DNA of 64,000 nucleotides from Arcicella rosea (GTDB lineage: Bacteria; Bacteroidota; Bacteroidia; Cytophagales; Spirosomataceae): NCBI RefSeq assembly GCF_040543805.1, contig NZ_JBEUMS010000014.1, positions 1-64,000 of the forward strand, in the 5' to 3' direction. The notes beneath the pieces were generated by a model that saw only the letters and a list, made by a program, of their open reading frames with translations, did not search any database and was not told the DNA's origin. This document shows, in pieces, positions 1-7,583 of the stretch. The translations under genes were made by a program, and so were the position numbers. Each line of letters starts with the position of its first letter. Position 1 is the stretch's first letter.

Positions 1-41
1 CATTTGAAGACAGAATTTCACAAGTTGATTTATTGAGTTAG
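1..41 (+). other. Possible 3' end of an upstream gene (frame uncertain)
   Basis: Two plus-strand frames are open from the window edge and end within the first 41 bases: one stops with TGA at 34-36, the other with TAG at 39-41. Both stops lie inside the palindrome at 25-70, which would suit a terminator overlapping the end of a gene. Too little coding sequence remains to identify a product or choose a frame. Confidence 0.2.
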
Positions 42-70
42 GGGGCTAGCCCCCTAACTCAATAAATCAA
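25..70. terminator. Perfect 46-bp palindrome, probable bidirectional terminator
   Basis: The 23-bp arms at 25-47 and 48-70 are exact reverse complements around a central CTAG, with a five-G/five-C core. As RNA it would form a very strong hairpin on either strand. No clear U-run follows, so terminator function is inferred. The perfect symmetry is unusual, and it could instead be an intergenic repeat or a protein-binding site. Confidence 0.6.
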
Positions 71-125
71 ATGACACAGTTTAATGAACACTCCCGCTTA
101 GACTTTTTGTTTTTTTACAAAGACA

Positions 126-268
126 ACTCCGTCAGGAGTAAAATATTGGTAGCAAATTAATGATAAAATCCCATCAGTGTTCCGCAGGAACATTATATTT
201 CGTTCCTACGGAACTTGAGATTCAATCGCTGTTTTATCTATACTACCGATATAGAATCCCTACGGGAT
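126..268. repeat. REP-like cluster of four short hairpins in inverted arrangement
   Basis: Four 5-bp-stem hairpins with 3-4 nt loops occur in 143 bases: ACTCC/GGAGT at 126-139, GTTCC/GGAAC at 179-191, GTTCC/GGAAC at 202-214 and ATCCC/GGGAT at 256-268. The outer two are flanked on their inner sides by inverted copies of a 9-mer, TATTGGTAG at 144-152 and CTACCGATA at 243-251 (one mismatch). This head-to-head layout resembles REP/BIME-type intergenic elements. The rest of 71-420 shows no gene; it presumably also carries the promoter of the next gene. Confidence 0.55.
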
Positions 269-420
269 GGATGAGTTTATAGTTGTTACTAAAACCATCA
301 GTATTATTGAGTACTAATCTAAAATTCTATCTTTACAAAAAAGAAAAGGTCAGATAGACTTAAAAAAACATCGATATTGAAGGCTTATCCAATTCAATAC
401 AATTATAAAACAATAAGTTT

Positions 421-1842
421 ATGAACATTAATCGAAGAACATTTATCAAGGCTTCGTCTATTGCAAGTGCTGGTTTACTGGCAAATTCTCCCGTTTTTGC
501 CAATGAATATCCTACCGTTCGTGTGCCATTGAGCCAAAGAAAATTTAGCAGTCCAATCATTGAAGCAACCATCAAAAGAATGAAAACCAGCATCAAAGAT
601 ACGGAGGTAGCTTGGATGTTTGAAAACTGTTTTCCGAATACGTTAGATACGACGGTCAATTACCAAATCAAAAATAATCGTCCTGATACTTTTGTCATAA
701 CGGGCGATATTCATGCGATGTGGTTACGTGATAGTACGGCGCAAGTTTGGCCTTATATGCCTTTAATCAAGGAAGACAAACAATTAAAAGCATTGATTGC
801 AGGCGTAGTAAACCGCCAAACAGAATGTATTTTGATTGACCCTTATGCGAATGCTTTCAACGATGGACCGGGGAAATCTGAATGGCTTTCTGACCACACC
901 GAGATGAAGCCTGAATTGCATGAAAGAAAATGGGAATTAGATTCATTATGTTATACTGTTCGTTTGGCTTTTCATTATTGGAAAACAGCAAATGATACCA
1001 GTATTTTTGATGAGAAATGGTTGAAAGCTGCCAAATTGATTATTGCTACTTGTAGAGAACAACAACGTTTTCATGGAAAAGGACCATATCATTTTGGAAG
1101 AACTACTTCTTGGTCAACTGATACCGTTCCGGGAAATGGTTATGGAAACCCAACAAAACCAAATGGTTTAATTAATAGCATTTTCCGTCCATCTGATGAT
1201 GCCACTACTTTTCCTTATTTAATTCCTGCTAACTTATTCGCAGTCGTTTCTTTCCGTCAGATTGCGGAGATTGCTACGAAGGTTTATAAGGATACAGCTT
1301 TTGCCAAAGAATGCACAGATTTTGCTAGTCAAGTAGAACAAGCAGTGAAGAAACACGCTATTATTACGCATCCTGTTTATGGACAAATGTATGCTTTGGA
1401 GGTAGATGGATATGGAAACCGTTTATTGCAAGATGATGCCAACGTACCAAATTTAATGGCTTTACCCTATTTAGGAGCCTTGAAATTATCTGACCCAATT
1501 TATCAGAATACTCGCAAGTTTATCTTTAGTGAAAACAACCCTTATTTCTTCAAAGGGAAAGCAGCCGAAGGTGTTGGTAGTCCGCATACTTTAATTGACC
1601 AGATTTGGCCTATGAGTATCATCATGCGTGCTATGACTTCCACAAACGACCAAGAGATTTTAGCCCAATTACGTTTCTTGAAAAAGACTCATGCCAATAC
1701 AGGTTTTATGCACGAGTCTTTCGATAAAGACGATGCTACCAAATTTACCCGTAAATGGTTTGCTTGGGCAAATACTTTGTTTGGTGAATTAATGCTGAAA
1801 ATAGAAAAGGAAAGACCGCATTTGTTGGGTGTGAAATTGTAG
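421..1842 (+). CDS. GH125 family glycoside hydrolase (exo-alpha-1,6-mannosidase type)
   Basis: Predicted exported hydrolase that removes terminal alpha-1,6-linked mannose from glycans, the known activity of family GH125. The N-terminus has a Tat-like signal (NRRTFIK at 3-9, hydrophobic stretch, likely cleavage after VFA near residue 27). The family-typical segment GDIHAMWLRDS lies at 95-105, and the protein keeps the family pattern to its end, including the GSPHTLIDQIWPMS region. At 473 residues it is of usual length plus signal. It stands alone, with no SusC/SusD or other carbohydrate genes beside it, so it is not part of a visible polysaccharide utilisation locus. The start is the first ATG and places the signal sequence correctly. 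Confidence 0.88.
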   Translation: MNINRRTFIKASSIASAGLLANSPVFANEYPTVRVPLSQRKFSSPIIEATIKRMKTSIKDTEVAWMFENCFPNTLDTTVNYQIKNNRPDTFVITGDIHAMWLRDSTAQVWPYMPLIKEDKQLKALIAGVVNRQTECILIDPYANAFNDGPGKSEWLSDHTEMKPELHERKWELDSLCYTVRLAFHYWKTANDTSIFDEKWLKAAKLIIATCREQQRFHGKGPYHFGRTTSWSTDTVPGNGYGNPTKPNGLINSIFRPSDDATTFPYLIPANLFAVVSFRQIAEIATKVYKDTAFAKECTDFASQVEQAVKKHAIITHPVYGQMYALEVDGYGNRLLQDDANVPNLMALPYLGALKLSDPIYQNTRKFIFSENNPYFFKGKAAEGVGSPHTLIDQIWPMSIIMRAMTSTNDQEILAQLRFLKKTHANTGFMHESFDKDDATKFTRKWFAWANTLFGELMLKIEKERPHLLGVKL

Positions 1843-1864
1843 GTATTCTGATAGTTTAGTAGTA

Positions 1865-1903
1865 AAAAAAGGTTTGCAATACTATTCTTTGCAAACCTTT
1901 TTT
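1865..1903. terminator. Bidirectional intrinsic terminator between convergent genes
   Basis: A 15-bp stem (1865-1879 with 1889-1903) with a 9-nt loop, A-rich on the 5' side and U-rich on the 3' side on both strands. It sits between the GH125 gene and the convergent C39 ABC transporter gene. Confidence 0.85.
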
Positions 1904-1939
1904 AGTTCAAACATAGAAGAAAAACAAATGTCTCACTCA

Positions 1940-4084
1940 TCAAACACAAAATGTCATTTCTTCAATTACTCCATTTTCTAAAACGTAAATATTATCTGAT
2001 TTTTCGGCTATGCTATTACGGTGTGTAACCATGAAAATTCCTATCTCAGATTTTAGTTTTTCAAGAAGGTTTAGCACAAAATTTTCGGTATTATTATCCA
2101 TTGCAGAGGTAGCTTCATCAAGTAACAATAAGTTGGGCTTACGATACAAAGCTCTTGCTAAAGCAACTAATTGTTTTTGTCCACCTGAAAGGTTTATACC
2201 TTCTTCGCCTACTATGGTTAAATAGCCTTGAGGAAGGTTTTCAAAAAATCTATCTAAACCAATGGATTTACAAAAGTCAACAGCTTTTTGTCCTTCATCC
2301 ATCACATTACCTAAAATGATGTTATCAATTAAAGTACCATTAAAAATCTTAACGTCTTGTGGAACTACTCCTATTTTTCTACGCCAAACATCAGGGGCTA
2401 TATTTTTGAATGCCAAATTATCATTTACAGAAATTTCACCTTCTTCATAATGCTGAAATTTTTGTAAAATTTGTAATAGCACACTTTTTCCAGAGCCAAC
2501 TTCTCCTAACAATGTTACCATTGTACCTTTTCTTAGAAAAAGGGAGACCTTTTTCAATAATTGTGTTCTTCCTGCAAACCTAAATGACAAACTATTTACT
2601 GTCAGCGAATTAATATCTTCTAACTCTGTAATATCATATTTAACATCTAAATCATTTTCTGGTTTAATACTCGCAAATTCATACATTCTTTCAAAAGCTA
2701 CTTTCGCTTCTTGAAGTTGTATATTGGTTGTTGATAATCTACTAACCGCTCCAATCATTCCAGAAGCAATTGAAATAGTTGCCATCATCGCTCCAATTTT
2801 AATATCCTTGTGTAATACAGCAAAAGAGGAAACGGACAAAATCGTGGTAATTAACAGTGCATTTAAGATTTCACTCCAAAATCCGTAACGATTGCTTAAA
2901 GTACCAAGCTCGTAGATTTTTTGTTGAAAAAGTTGATAATAAATCTTTCCAACTTGTACAAACATTGATTCTTTATTAGTTGCTTTGATAACAGAAATCC
3001 CAGTTATTGCATCTACAAAATGACTTTCAGTACTGGCGTATTGGCTCATTACCCCTTTTTGATTCTTGATGATTCTATCGTTGTATTTCCATATCAAACA
3101 GCCAAATAAAGGTAAACTTAATAAGGATAGTAAACCAACTGTAACGGAATAATTGAATACATAGACTGCCGAAACTAACAATACCAAAATATCAATGACT
3201 ACGTTTCCTACCAGATAACTAATTACTTGTTGTATTCTACGAGTATCGTTTAGCCTTGCTATAATTTCCCCTGTTTTACGAGTATCAAAAAAAGATTTAT
3301 GAAGGTGAAGAAATTTGTCATAGAAATCATCCATTAAACGATTATTAAAATCTTTACTTTGACGAAGTAAAAAGAAACCTCTTAAATAACCCAAACCAGC
3401 CCTCGCTAAAAGTAAAAAGCCTAATAAAGCCATTCCTAACCAAAGGCGTTGAGTTTGGTGTTTTGGAATAATTTCATCTAATAATTTCTGGCTAAAAATG
3501 GCTGTTGCCATACCTAAAACAGCTAAAGCAATACCCAAAACGGCTGCTATTACCAACATGGAAGTATCATCCCTCAATAATTCTTTAAACCATGCAATCT
3601 TTTTTTGATTATTTTGAGGAACTTTTTCAAAAGCTTCGGTTGGGCTTAAAATCAACACAGCTCTTGTTTTCCAGCAAGATAGTAATTCTTCTTCAGTCCA
3701 AATTTCAATACCTTTGGCGGGGTCTCCAATAATAAAACTTCCGTTAGTGGATGCTTCATAACAAACGATATAGTGTTCTAATTTTTCATCAATTACTACG
3801 TGGAGAATACAAGGAAAACTTGCTTGTTTTTTGAAAACTTCAAGGTCATCAACTTCAAAAGCTTCTGCTTGTAAATTTAGACTGTTAGCTGATTGTTTTA
3901 AACCTAAAAGGCTTGTTCCCTGAATACTTGTACCACTTGATTCTCTCAGACATTCAAGGGTATTTTCACCTCCATGATAGCGGATAATAGATAAAAGGCA
4001 AGCAACACCACAATCGGATTCATCTTGTTGAAGCATGAACCCTTTGGTTTGCTGAGAAAGATTTTTAGAAGTATTATTTTTCAT
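1940..4084 (-). CDS. Peptidase C39-containing ABC transporter (bacteriocin processing and export)
   Basis: A PCAT-type exporter that cleaves double-glycine leaders in the cytoplasm and exports the mature peptide. The N-terminal C39 cysteine peptidase (about 14-150) keeps the triad Cys25 (DESDCGVAC), His104 (EHYIVCY) and Asp121 (IGDP). A six-helix transmembrane domain spans about 170-460. The nucleotide-binding domain has Walker A at 526-533 (GEVGSGKS), LSGGQ at 631-635 and Walker B LLLLDE at 651-656. All catalytic elements are intact and the length (714) is normal. It is the last gene of the cluster and its ATG overlaps the stop of a 24-residue ORF (ATGA). Its likely substrates are the two double-glycine peptides at 5678-6100. 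No HlyD-type adaptor is encoded nearby. Confidence 0.93.
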   Translation of the reverse strand: MKNNTSKNLSQQTKGFMLQQDESDCGVACLLSIIRYHGGENTLECLRESSGTSIQGTSLLGLKQSANSLNLQAEAFEVDDLEVFKKQASFPCILHVVIDEKLEHYIVCYEASTNGSFIIGDPAKGIEIWTEEELLSCWKTRAVLILSPTEAFEKVPQNNQKKIAWFKELLRDDTSMLVIAAVLGIALAVLGMATAIFSQKLLDEIIPKHQTQRLWLGMALLGFLLLARAGLGYLRGFFLLRQSKDFNNRLMDDFYDKFLHLHKSFFDTRKTGEIIARLNDTRRIQQVISYLVGNVVIDILVLLVSAVYVFNYSVTVGLLSLLSLPLFGCLIWKYNDRIIKNQKGVMSQYASTESHFVDAITGISVIKATNKESMFVQVGKIYYQLFQQKIYELGTLSNRYGFWSEILNALLITTILSVSSFAVLHKDIKIGAMMATISIASGMIGAVSRLSTTNIQLQEAKVAFERMYEFASIKPENDLDVKYDITELEDINSLTVNSLSFRFAGRTQLLKKVSLFLRKGTMVTLLGEVGSGKSVLLQILQKFQHYEEGEISVNDNLAFKNIAPDVWRRKIGVVPQDVKIFNGTLIDNIILGNVMDEGQKAVDFCKSIGLDRFFENLPQGYLTIVGEEGINLSGGQKQLVALARALYRKPNLLLLDEATSAMDNNTENFVLNLLEKLKSEIGIFMVTHRNSIAEKSDNIYVLENGVIEEMTFCV

Positions 4085-4155
4085 AGTTTAGGTAAGATAA
4101 AAGGTAAAAACCATAGCAATAAAAGGACAAGAACTTGCCAGAGTAAACGTTCCAT
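4081..4155 (-). CDS. 24-residue single-span membrane peptide (unannotated small ORF)
   Basis: An ATG at 4153-4155 opens a 24-codon frame starting MERLLWQVL and ending FILPKL, almost entirely Leu/Val/Phe/Trp with a basic end on each side, fitting one membrane helix. It begins 3 nt after the stop of the thioredoxin-like gene, and its TGA overlaps the ATG of the exporter (ATGA), a classic translational-coupling arrangement. It fills the only gap in this part of the operon. Possible roles are a small transporter subunit, an immunity peptide or a coupling leader; the sequence alone does not decide. No homolog is recognised. Confidence 0.6.
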   Translation of the reverse strand: MERLLWQVLVLLLLWFLPFILPKL

Positions 4156-4158
4156 AAA

Positions 4159-4683
4159 TTATAGATGATTGCTTTTCTGAGTAACTACATATTTTAAAAG
4201 TGCTTCTACTTTAGTCTCGCCTTTGAATTCTTTTTGCAATTGTTTTTGCTTATCATAAATAAAAATATGAGGAACAGAGATTGAACCAAAAACTTTCATG
4301 ACACTTTCAGTCTTTAAATGTGCCAAAGACGTATTAGGCTGGTTGTATAAGTGATATTCTTTACTAAATGCTCTGATTGATGAACTATCAGCAAACGAAA
4401 TCCACCATAAGTTGATACCAGAAAACGCTTGTTTCTTTTCAGTAATTGTTTTGGCTTCGTATTGGCAGTGTTCACACTCTGGATGAAAGAACATGATAAT
4501 TGTTGGTAGTTCATTCATCTTAGGTTTATTATCTATCCATTGAAATAAAGAAAGCTGAGGCAAATGTTTTACTTGTTCAGTAAAAACCTTCTTTTCTTCA
4601 ATTTTTTGATAGGATTGATAGCCAAAATAGGCTATAGTTGCCAAGACTAACAGAATTAGACCTAATAGTAATAGTTTTTTCAT
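4159..4683 (-). CDS. Membrane-anchored thioredoxin-like protein (TlpA/redoxin type)
   Basis: An N-terminal hydrophobic anchor (about 3-22) is followed by a periplasmic thioredoxin fold with the redox motif Cys70-Glu-His-Cys73 in FHPECEHCQ and the cis-proline segment SVPHIFIYD. At 174 residues it is a minimal TlpA/ResA-like protein. It lies within the bacteriocin-type operon, between a multi-span membrane protein and the 24-residue peptide. Both double-glycine peptides of this cluster carry two Cys each, so a role in forming or proofreading their disulphides is a reasonable inference. A reducing role cannot be excluded. Confidence 0.8.
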   Translation of the reverse strand: MKKLLLLGLILLVLATIAYFGYQSYQKIEEKKVFTEQVKHLPQLSLFQWIDNKPKMNELPTIIMFFHPECEHCQYEAKTITEKKQAFSGINLWWISFADSSSIRAFSKEYHLYNQPNTSLAHLKTESVMKVFGSISVPHIFIYDKQKQLQKEFKGETKVEALLKYVVTQKSNHL

Positions 4684-4719
4684 AGGGTATATTCAATTTA
4701 TAATTTCCTACTTGGTGAT

Positions 4720-5373
4720 TTAGGATGCTATATTTAAGCTAAGAAAAGTAATAAAAACCACCCAAAGTAAAAGCCCAGTACCATAACTTGACACTACCAC
4801 TTCCATACTTTTGTTGAGAGAAAGGTTAAGAAGTTTTTTGAGCCAATAAGCCAAAAGAACCCAATAAATTAGCTCAAAAACATTCAATAACTGAAGTGGG
4901 TATACTTGCCAAGAAGGAAGCTTCTGTACATCAAATAATTGTAAAGCTGAAAGAGGAAAGAAATATTGTAAATCGTTTAAATCATAATGTGTTTGGATAA
5001 ACAAAAACCAAAATAGCTTAATAATAGGAACTATCAAAAAAGGTGCTTCTGCCAACATCACAGCTTTAAAAATGATTGAAAAACTTACTTTACGCTCAAA
5101 GAAAAAGAAACCTGTTTGTAGAACAAGAGTAATAAGTAAAAATTTCACATAGTAAATAATTGGCAAAAGTAAATATCCTACCCATGCCCATTTATGAGAT
5201 TGCTCAATTATGCCTTCAATTTTTTCTATTGTTAGTTGTTCTGCAAATGTATTGTAATACAGTGTATCAGAAATTAGAAATAGATTAGAGAAGTATGTAA
5301 ATGCAATAACATTTAAAATTACTGTGAGAAATAAAACTGTATTGTTGTTTTTAAACAAGGCAATTAAGTTCAT
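4720..5373 (-). CDS. Multi-span membrane protein of the bacteriocin cluster, function unknown
   Basis: A 217-residue protein with about five predicted hydrophobic spans (near 13-32, 65-90, 100-125, 150-178 and 195-215). No catalytic motif is recognised. The topology vaguely resembles small Yip1-like membrane proteins. Its place between the precursor peptides and the export genes makes immunity or assistance in export the most likely roles, but this rests only on context. Confidence 0.6.
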   Translation of the reverse strand: MNLIALFKNNNTVLFLTVILNVIAFTYFSNLFLISDTLYYNTFAEQLTIEKIEGIIEQSHKWAWVGYLLLPIIYYVKFLLITLVLQTGFFFFERKVSFSIIFKAVMLAEAPFLIVPIIKLFWFLFIQTHYDLNDLQYFFPLSALQLFDVQKLPSWQVYPLQLLNVFELIYWVLLAYWLKKLLNLSLNKSMEVVVSSYGTGLLLWVVFITFLSLNIAS

Positions 5374-5388
5374 ATTATTATATTAAAA

Positions 5389-5607
5389 TTAATCATTCAA
5401 TCTCTTGTCTTTTCCTTCAAGCTTATGAGAAATATAAACTGTAATTAGGCCTAAGATAAAGCCTCCGATAAGCCTATAAGCAGTAGATATATTTAGGCTA
5501 ATTAAAAAATTCCTTAATGAAAGGTTGAAGCTGGCTCTAAAACATAAATATGTTGCAAATATTAACCAAGCAATACCGAACAAGCGTTGTTTTTTTTTAC
5601 TCTTCAT
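5389..5607 (-). CDS. Small two-span membrane protein, function unknown
   Basis: A 72-residue protein with a basic N-terminus (KSKKKQR), one hydrophobic span near 9-27 and a second near 42-60, ending in a charged tail (KLEGKDKRLND). It lies 15 nt upstream of the 217-residue membrane protein gene. Small basic membrane proteins encoded beside bacteriocin genes are often immunity proteins; that is inference from size and position only. Confidence 0.6.
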   Translation of the reverse strand: MKSKKKQRLFGIAWLIFATYLCFRASFNLSLRNFLISLNISTAYRLIGGFILGLITVYISHKLEGKDKRLND

Positions 5608-5631
5608 GATATTTTACTTTTATGTAGTTGA

Positions 5632-5662
5632 GTTGAAAGTACGTGTATCCCGTACTTTCAAC
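5632..5662. promoter_or_regulatory. Stem-loop after the precursor peptide genes
   Basis: Perfect 12-bp arms (5632-5643 GTTGAAAGTACG, 5651-5662 CGTACTTTCAAC) enclose a 7-nt loop. It lies between the stop of the downstream precursor peptide and the start of the 72-residue gene. There is no U-run on the minus strand. It therefore looks more like an RNA-stabilising or processing structure, separating highly expressed peptide mRNA from transporter mRNA, than a full terminator. Confidence 0.5.
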
Positions 5663-5677
5663 AGAATGATTACATTA

Positions 5678-5872
5678 CTACTTACTAGAATCACCTAATA
5701 AACATGCACCTCCAGCAAGAATTACTACCCCTATACCAACTGGCCCTAATGTCCAGCCTAATGAAAGACCTACACCAACACCTGCTGCATACCCAGCACA
5801 AAAAGTTGTTAAATCTCCTCCCTTTATCCCTGATAATTGGCAGTTTTGCGTTATTTTATTCATAATTGACAA
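5678..5872 (-). CDS. Double-glycine leader bacteriocin-like precursor peptide (peptide 1)
   Basis: A 64-residue precursor with a leader ending LSGIKGG (residues 13-19), the site expected for the C39 peptidase. The predicted mature part is 45 residues, rich in Gly, Ala and Val, with one hydrophobic stretch and closely spaced glycines typical of membrane-active two-peptide bacteriocins. It has Cys at mature positions 6 and 38. The neighbouring peptide has Cys at mature 6 and 39, so the pair probably share a disulphide-closed design. It is transcribed after peptide 2 with a 33-nt gap. Antimicrobial activity is inferred, not shown. Confidence 0.75.
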   Translation of the reverse strand: MSIMNKITQNCQLSGIKGGDLTTFCAGYAAGVGVGLSLGWTLGPVGIGVVILAGGACLLGDSSK

Positions 5873-5905
5873 ATATTTAAAGGTTTTCGTTTATTAACAT
5901 TATTA

Positions 5906-6100
5906 TTAAATATAGATTCTTTTGGCTGCTGCTCCCCCACAGAAAGCCGCTACACCTACACCTATAAATCCCCAAGTTGCAGGAGCTATTGGAGATGTTG
6001 CAAACGCAGCAACTGTCCCTACACCTAAAGCAAAACCACAGGCAGCATCCCAATCGCCTCCCTGTAAGACTTCCATCTGATTAATTTCAATTTTTTTCAT
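5906..6100 (-). CDS. Double-glycine leader bacteriocin-like precursor peptide (peptide 2)
   Basis: A 64-residue precursor with a short leader ending EVLQGG (cleavage after residue 15). The predicted mature part is 49 residues, beginning DWDAAC, Gly/Ala-rich, with a GxxxG motif (GFALG) and a basic C-terminal tail (AAKRIYI). Cys residues fall at mature positions 6 and 39, matching peptide 1. It is the first gene after a TAnnTTTG promoter at 6149-6156. Together with peptide 1 it fits a two-component class II bacteriocin, though signalling or developmental roles remain possible. Confidence 0.75.
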   Translation of the reverse strand: MKKIEINQMEVLQGGDWDAACGFALGVGTVAAFATSPIAPATWGFIGVGVAAFCGGAAAKRIYI

Positions 6101-6148
6101 TGTATAAAAAGTTTATTGTTCAATTCAAGCACTATTGCAAGAACACAA

Positions 6149-6156
6149 CAAACTTA
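6149..6156 (-). promoter_or_regulatory. Bacteroidota-type -7 box for the precursor peptide operon
   Basis: On the minus strand TAAGTTTG matches the Bacteroidota -7 consensus TAnnTTTG and lies about 50 nt upstream of the peptide 2 start codon. The expected -33 region falls in the dyad at 6166-6184, which overlaps the end of the glycosyltransferase gene. The peptides can therefore be transcribed independently of the upstream genes, and a repressor bound to the dyad could block this promoter. Confidence 0.55.
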
Positions 6157-6163
6157 TGATAAG

Positions 6164-7507
6164 CTACTGAACTAAAAGTTCAGTGGCGAAAAAATATTTT
6201 AAATAATTTTCATTACTATATTTTTCATGTAATAATGTACTCAACGTTTGTACTTTTTGTTTGTAGCTTTTGTTATTCAATAGCTCAAATATAGCTTGCT
6301 CAATGCTTTGTTTGCTATCTGCTAAATCTGCTTTTTCTCCTAAACCATGATATACTACACGGGCAGCAGTTCCATTTTGGTCCCATTTATCATTTAATGG
6401 AAACAGAAGCATCGGTGTTGCTTGAATGATAGATTCAAATACAGAACCTGGGCCTGCATGGGTTAAAAAGACATCAGCTTTGCTCAGTATATCCATTTGT
6501 GGAGCATAATCTAAAAAAATGATGTTTTCAGATTTTGTTTTCAAGCCCGAACGCATACTTTTTTCTAAGGCAATCACAAAATATAAGCTTGGGTTCTCAA
6601 AAGCAATATCTATCATTGCGTTAAAAAATGTATTGATATTTACTTTTCTGTGGGTCAGATGCGATTTAAGCACCGTTCCTAATGAACAATACAACAATTT
6701 ACTATTTTGATAAGTCTCTTTCTTTTTGATAAAATTCAAATAATTAGACTCTAAGTTTTCTTGTCGGTCTGTCATTACCATTGGGCCAACATACTTTTGC
6801 CAAGGTAATAATTGTTGTTCAGGGAAATCTAACTCTTTAGGTATCAAAAACCATTCTTCTACATTATTAAAGGTAGGGTTAAAAACTTTTTGGGTATTTA
6901 TTTGAAACTTTTGAGGTATTTTTTGCTCTTTAAATTTCTGTCTGAGCATACTTAAATCACCTTTCCCAAAAAACTTTAAATCGTTTAAGAAGTAACGCCA
7001 TTTGTATTTTCTAAAATACGATTTCCACAATTTTTCAGCATCTGCGTTAGGAAAGGCATAAGTATTTAACGGCGGTACTTTCTGATGATAATACATGGGA
7101 AACTTAGTTTGGAGTATTACCAATTTTCTTTTTTCAAGAAATGGATATAATAAAATAAAGTCTGAATAATTGAACTCATCCAAAAGTATCAAATCAGGAT
7201 TTACGGTTTTTATTAGACCTTCGATATCTTTTTTCCTGAGCTTATATAGTTTATTGGTATGTCTATCAACCAAACTTTCCAGCCATTTTTCCTTTTTATC
7301 TTCATGTAAAAGGTCTTCAAGCCCAAGTGCAAAAGATATACTATTCATAGCATGAAATTGAAATCCATGTTTTTGGGTAAACCCAGTCATTTCTTGTGTC
7401 CCACCATAGTAAACATTAAAACCCTCATTCTTGTAATATTCAGCCAGCTTAACAGTTGGGTTTAAGTGTCCCATCAAAGCAGGAAAAAGAAAAACAGCAG
7501 TTTTCAT
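6164..7507 (-). CDS. GT1-family (MGT-like) glycosyltransferase in the bacteriocin cluster
   Basis: A GT-B fold transferase of the UDP-glycosyltransferase / macrolide-glycosyltransferase type. The N-terminal Rossmann half begins MKTAVFLFPALMGHLNP. The C-terminal donor-binding motif is THAGPGSVFESI followed by PLNDKWDQNGTAARV, the GT1 signature with the usual Gly-rich loop and sugar-contacting Asp/Gln. An ATG 21 nt upstream (7528) is also in frame, but the MKTAVFLF start places the first beta strand at the N-terminus as in the family. Its position just upstream of the peptide genes suggests it modifies the peptide, a lipid or an immunity factor. Known glycocins use GT2-type enzymes, so the acceptor is open. 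Confidence 0.82.
   Translation of the reverse strand: MKTAVFLFPALMGHLNPTVKLAEYYKNEGFNVYYGGTQEMTGFTQKHGFQFHAMNSISFALGLEDLLHEDKKEKWLESLVDRHTNKLYKLRKKDIEGLIKTVNPDLILLDEFNYSDFILLYPFLEKRKLVILQTKFPMYYHQKVPPLNTYAFPNADAEKLWKSYFRKYKWRYFLNDLKFFGKGDLSMLRQKFKEQKIPQKFQINTQKVFNPTFNNVEEWFLIPKELDFPEQQLLPWQKYVGPMVMTDRQENLESNYLNFIKKKETYQNSKLLYCSLGTVLKSHLTHRKVNINTFFNAMIDIAFENPSLYFVIALEKSMRSGLKTKSENIIFLDYAPQMDILSKADVFLTHAGPGSVFESIIQATPMLLFPLNDKWDQNGTAARVVYHGLGEKADLADSKQSIEQAIFELLNNKSYKQKVQTLSTLLHEKYSNENYLKYFFATELLVQ
6166..6184. promoter_or_regulatory. Dyad ACTGAA-N7-TTCAGT, candidate operator of the peptide promoter
   Basis: ACTGAACTAAAAGTTCAGT has perfect 8-bp arms around AAA. It overlaps the TAG stop of the glycosyltransferase (6164-6166) and sits in the -33 region of the peptide promoter. 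The same ACTGAA-N7-TTCAGT core recurs at 7556-7574, over the stop of the HTH gene. Two related dyads in one cluster that encodes its own HTH protein suggest a shared operator. Confidence 0.5.
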
Positions 7508-7546
7508 ATTGAAATATTGTATTATCAATTCATTTTCTGCAAATAG

Positions 7547-7583
7547 TTTTCTTTCACTGAACTATAAATTCAGTGAAAGAAAA
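7547..7583. promoter_or_regulatory. 37-bp dyad over the HTH gene stop, second ACTGAA-N7-TTCAGT site
   Basis: Perfect 15-bp arms (7547-7561 and 7569-7583) enclose a 7-nt centre that contains the TAG stop of the HTH gene. It lies about 40 nt upstream of the glycosyltransferase start. Neither strand has a U-run after the stem, so it is not a typical terminator. Its core matches the dyad at 6166-6184, so it is a candidate operator or RNA structure controlling the glycosyltransferase. Confidence 0.5.

Noticed and set aside
6164..7507. Glycocin S-glycosyltransferase
   Set aside because: Known glycocin enzymes are GT2-type; this is a GT1/GT-B enzyme, so calling the peptides glycocins would be unsupported.
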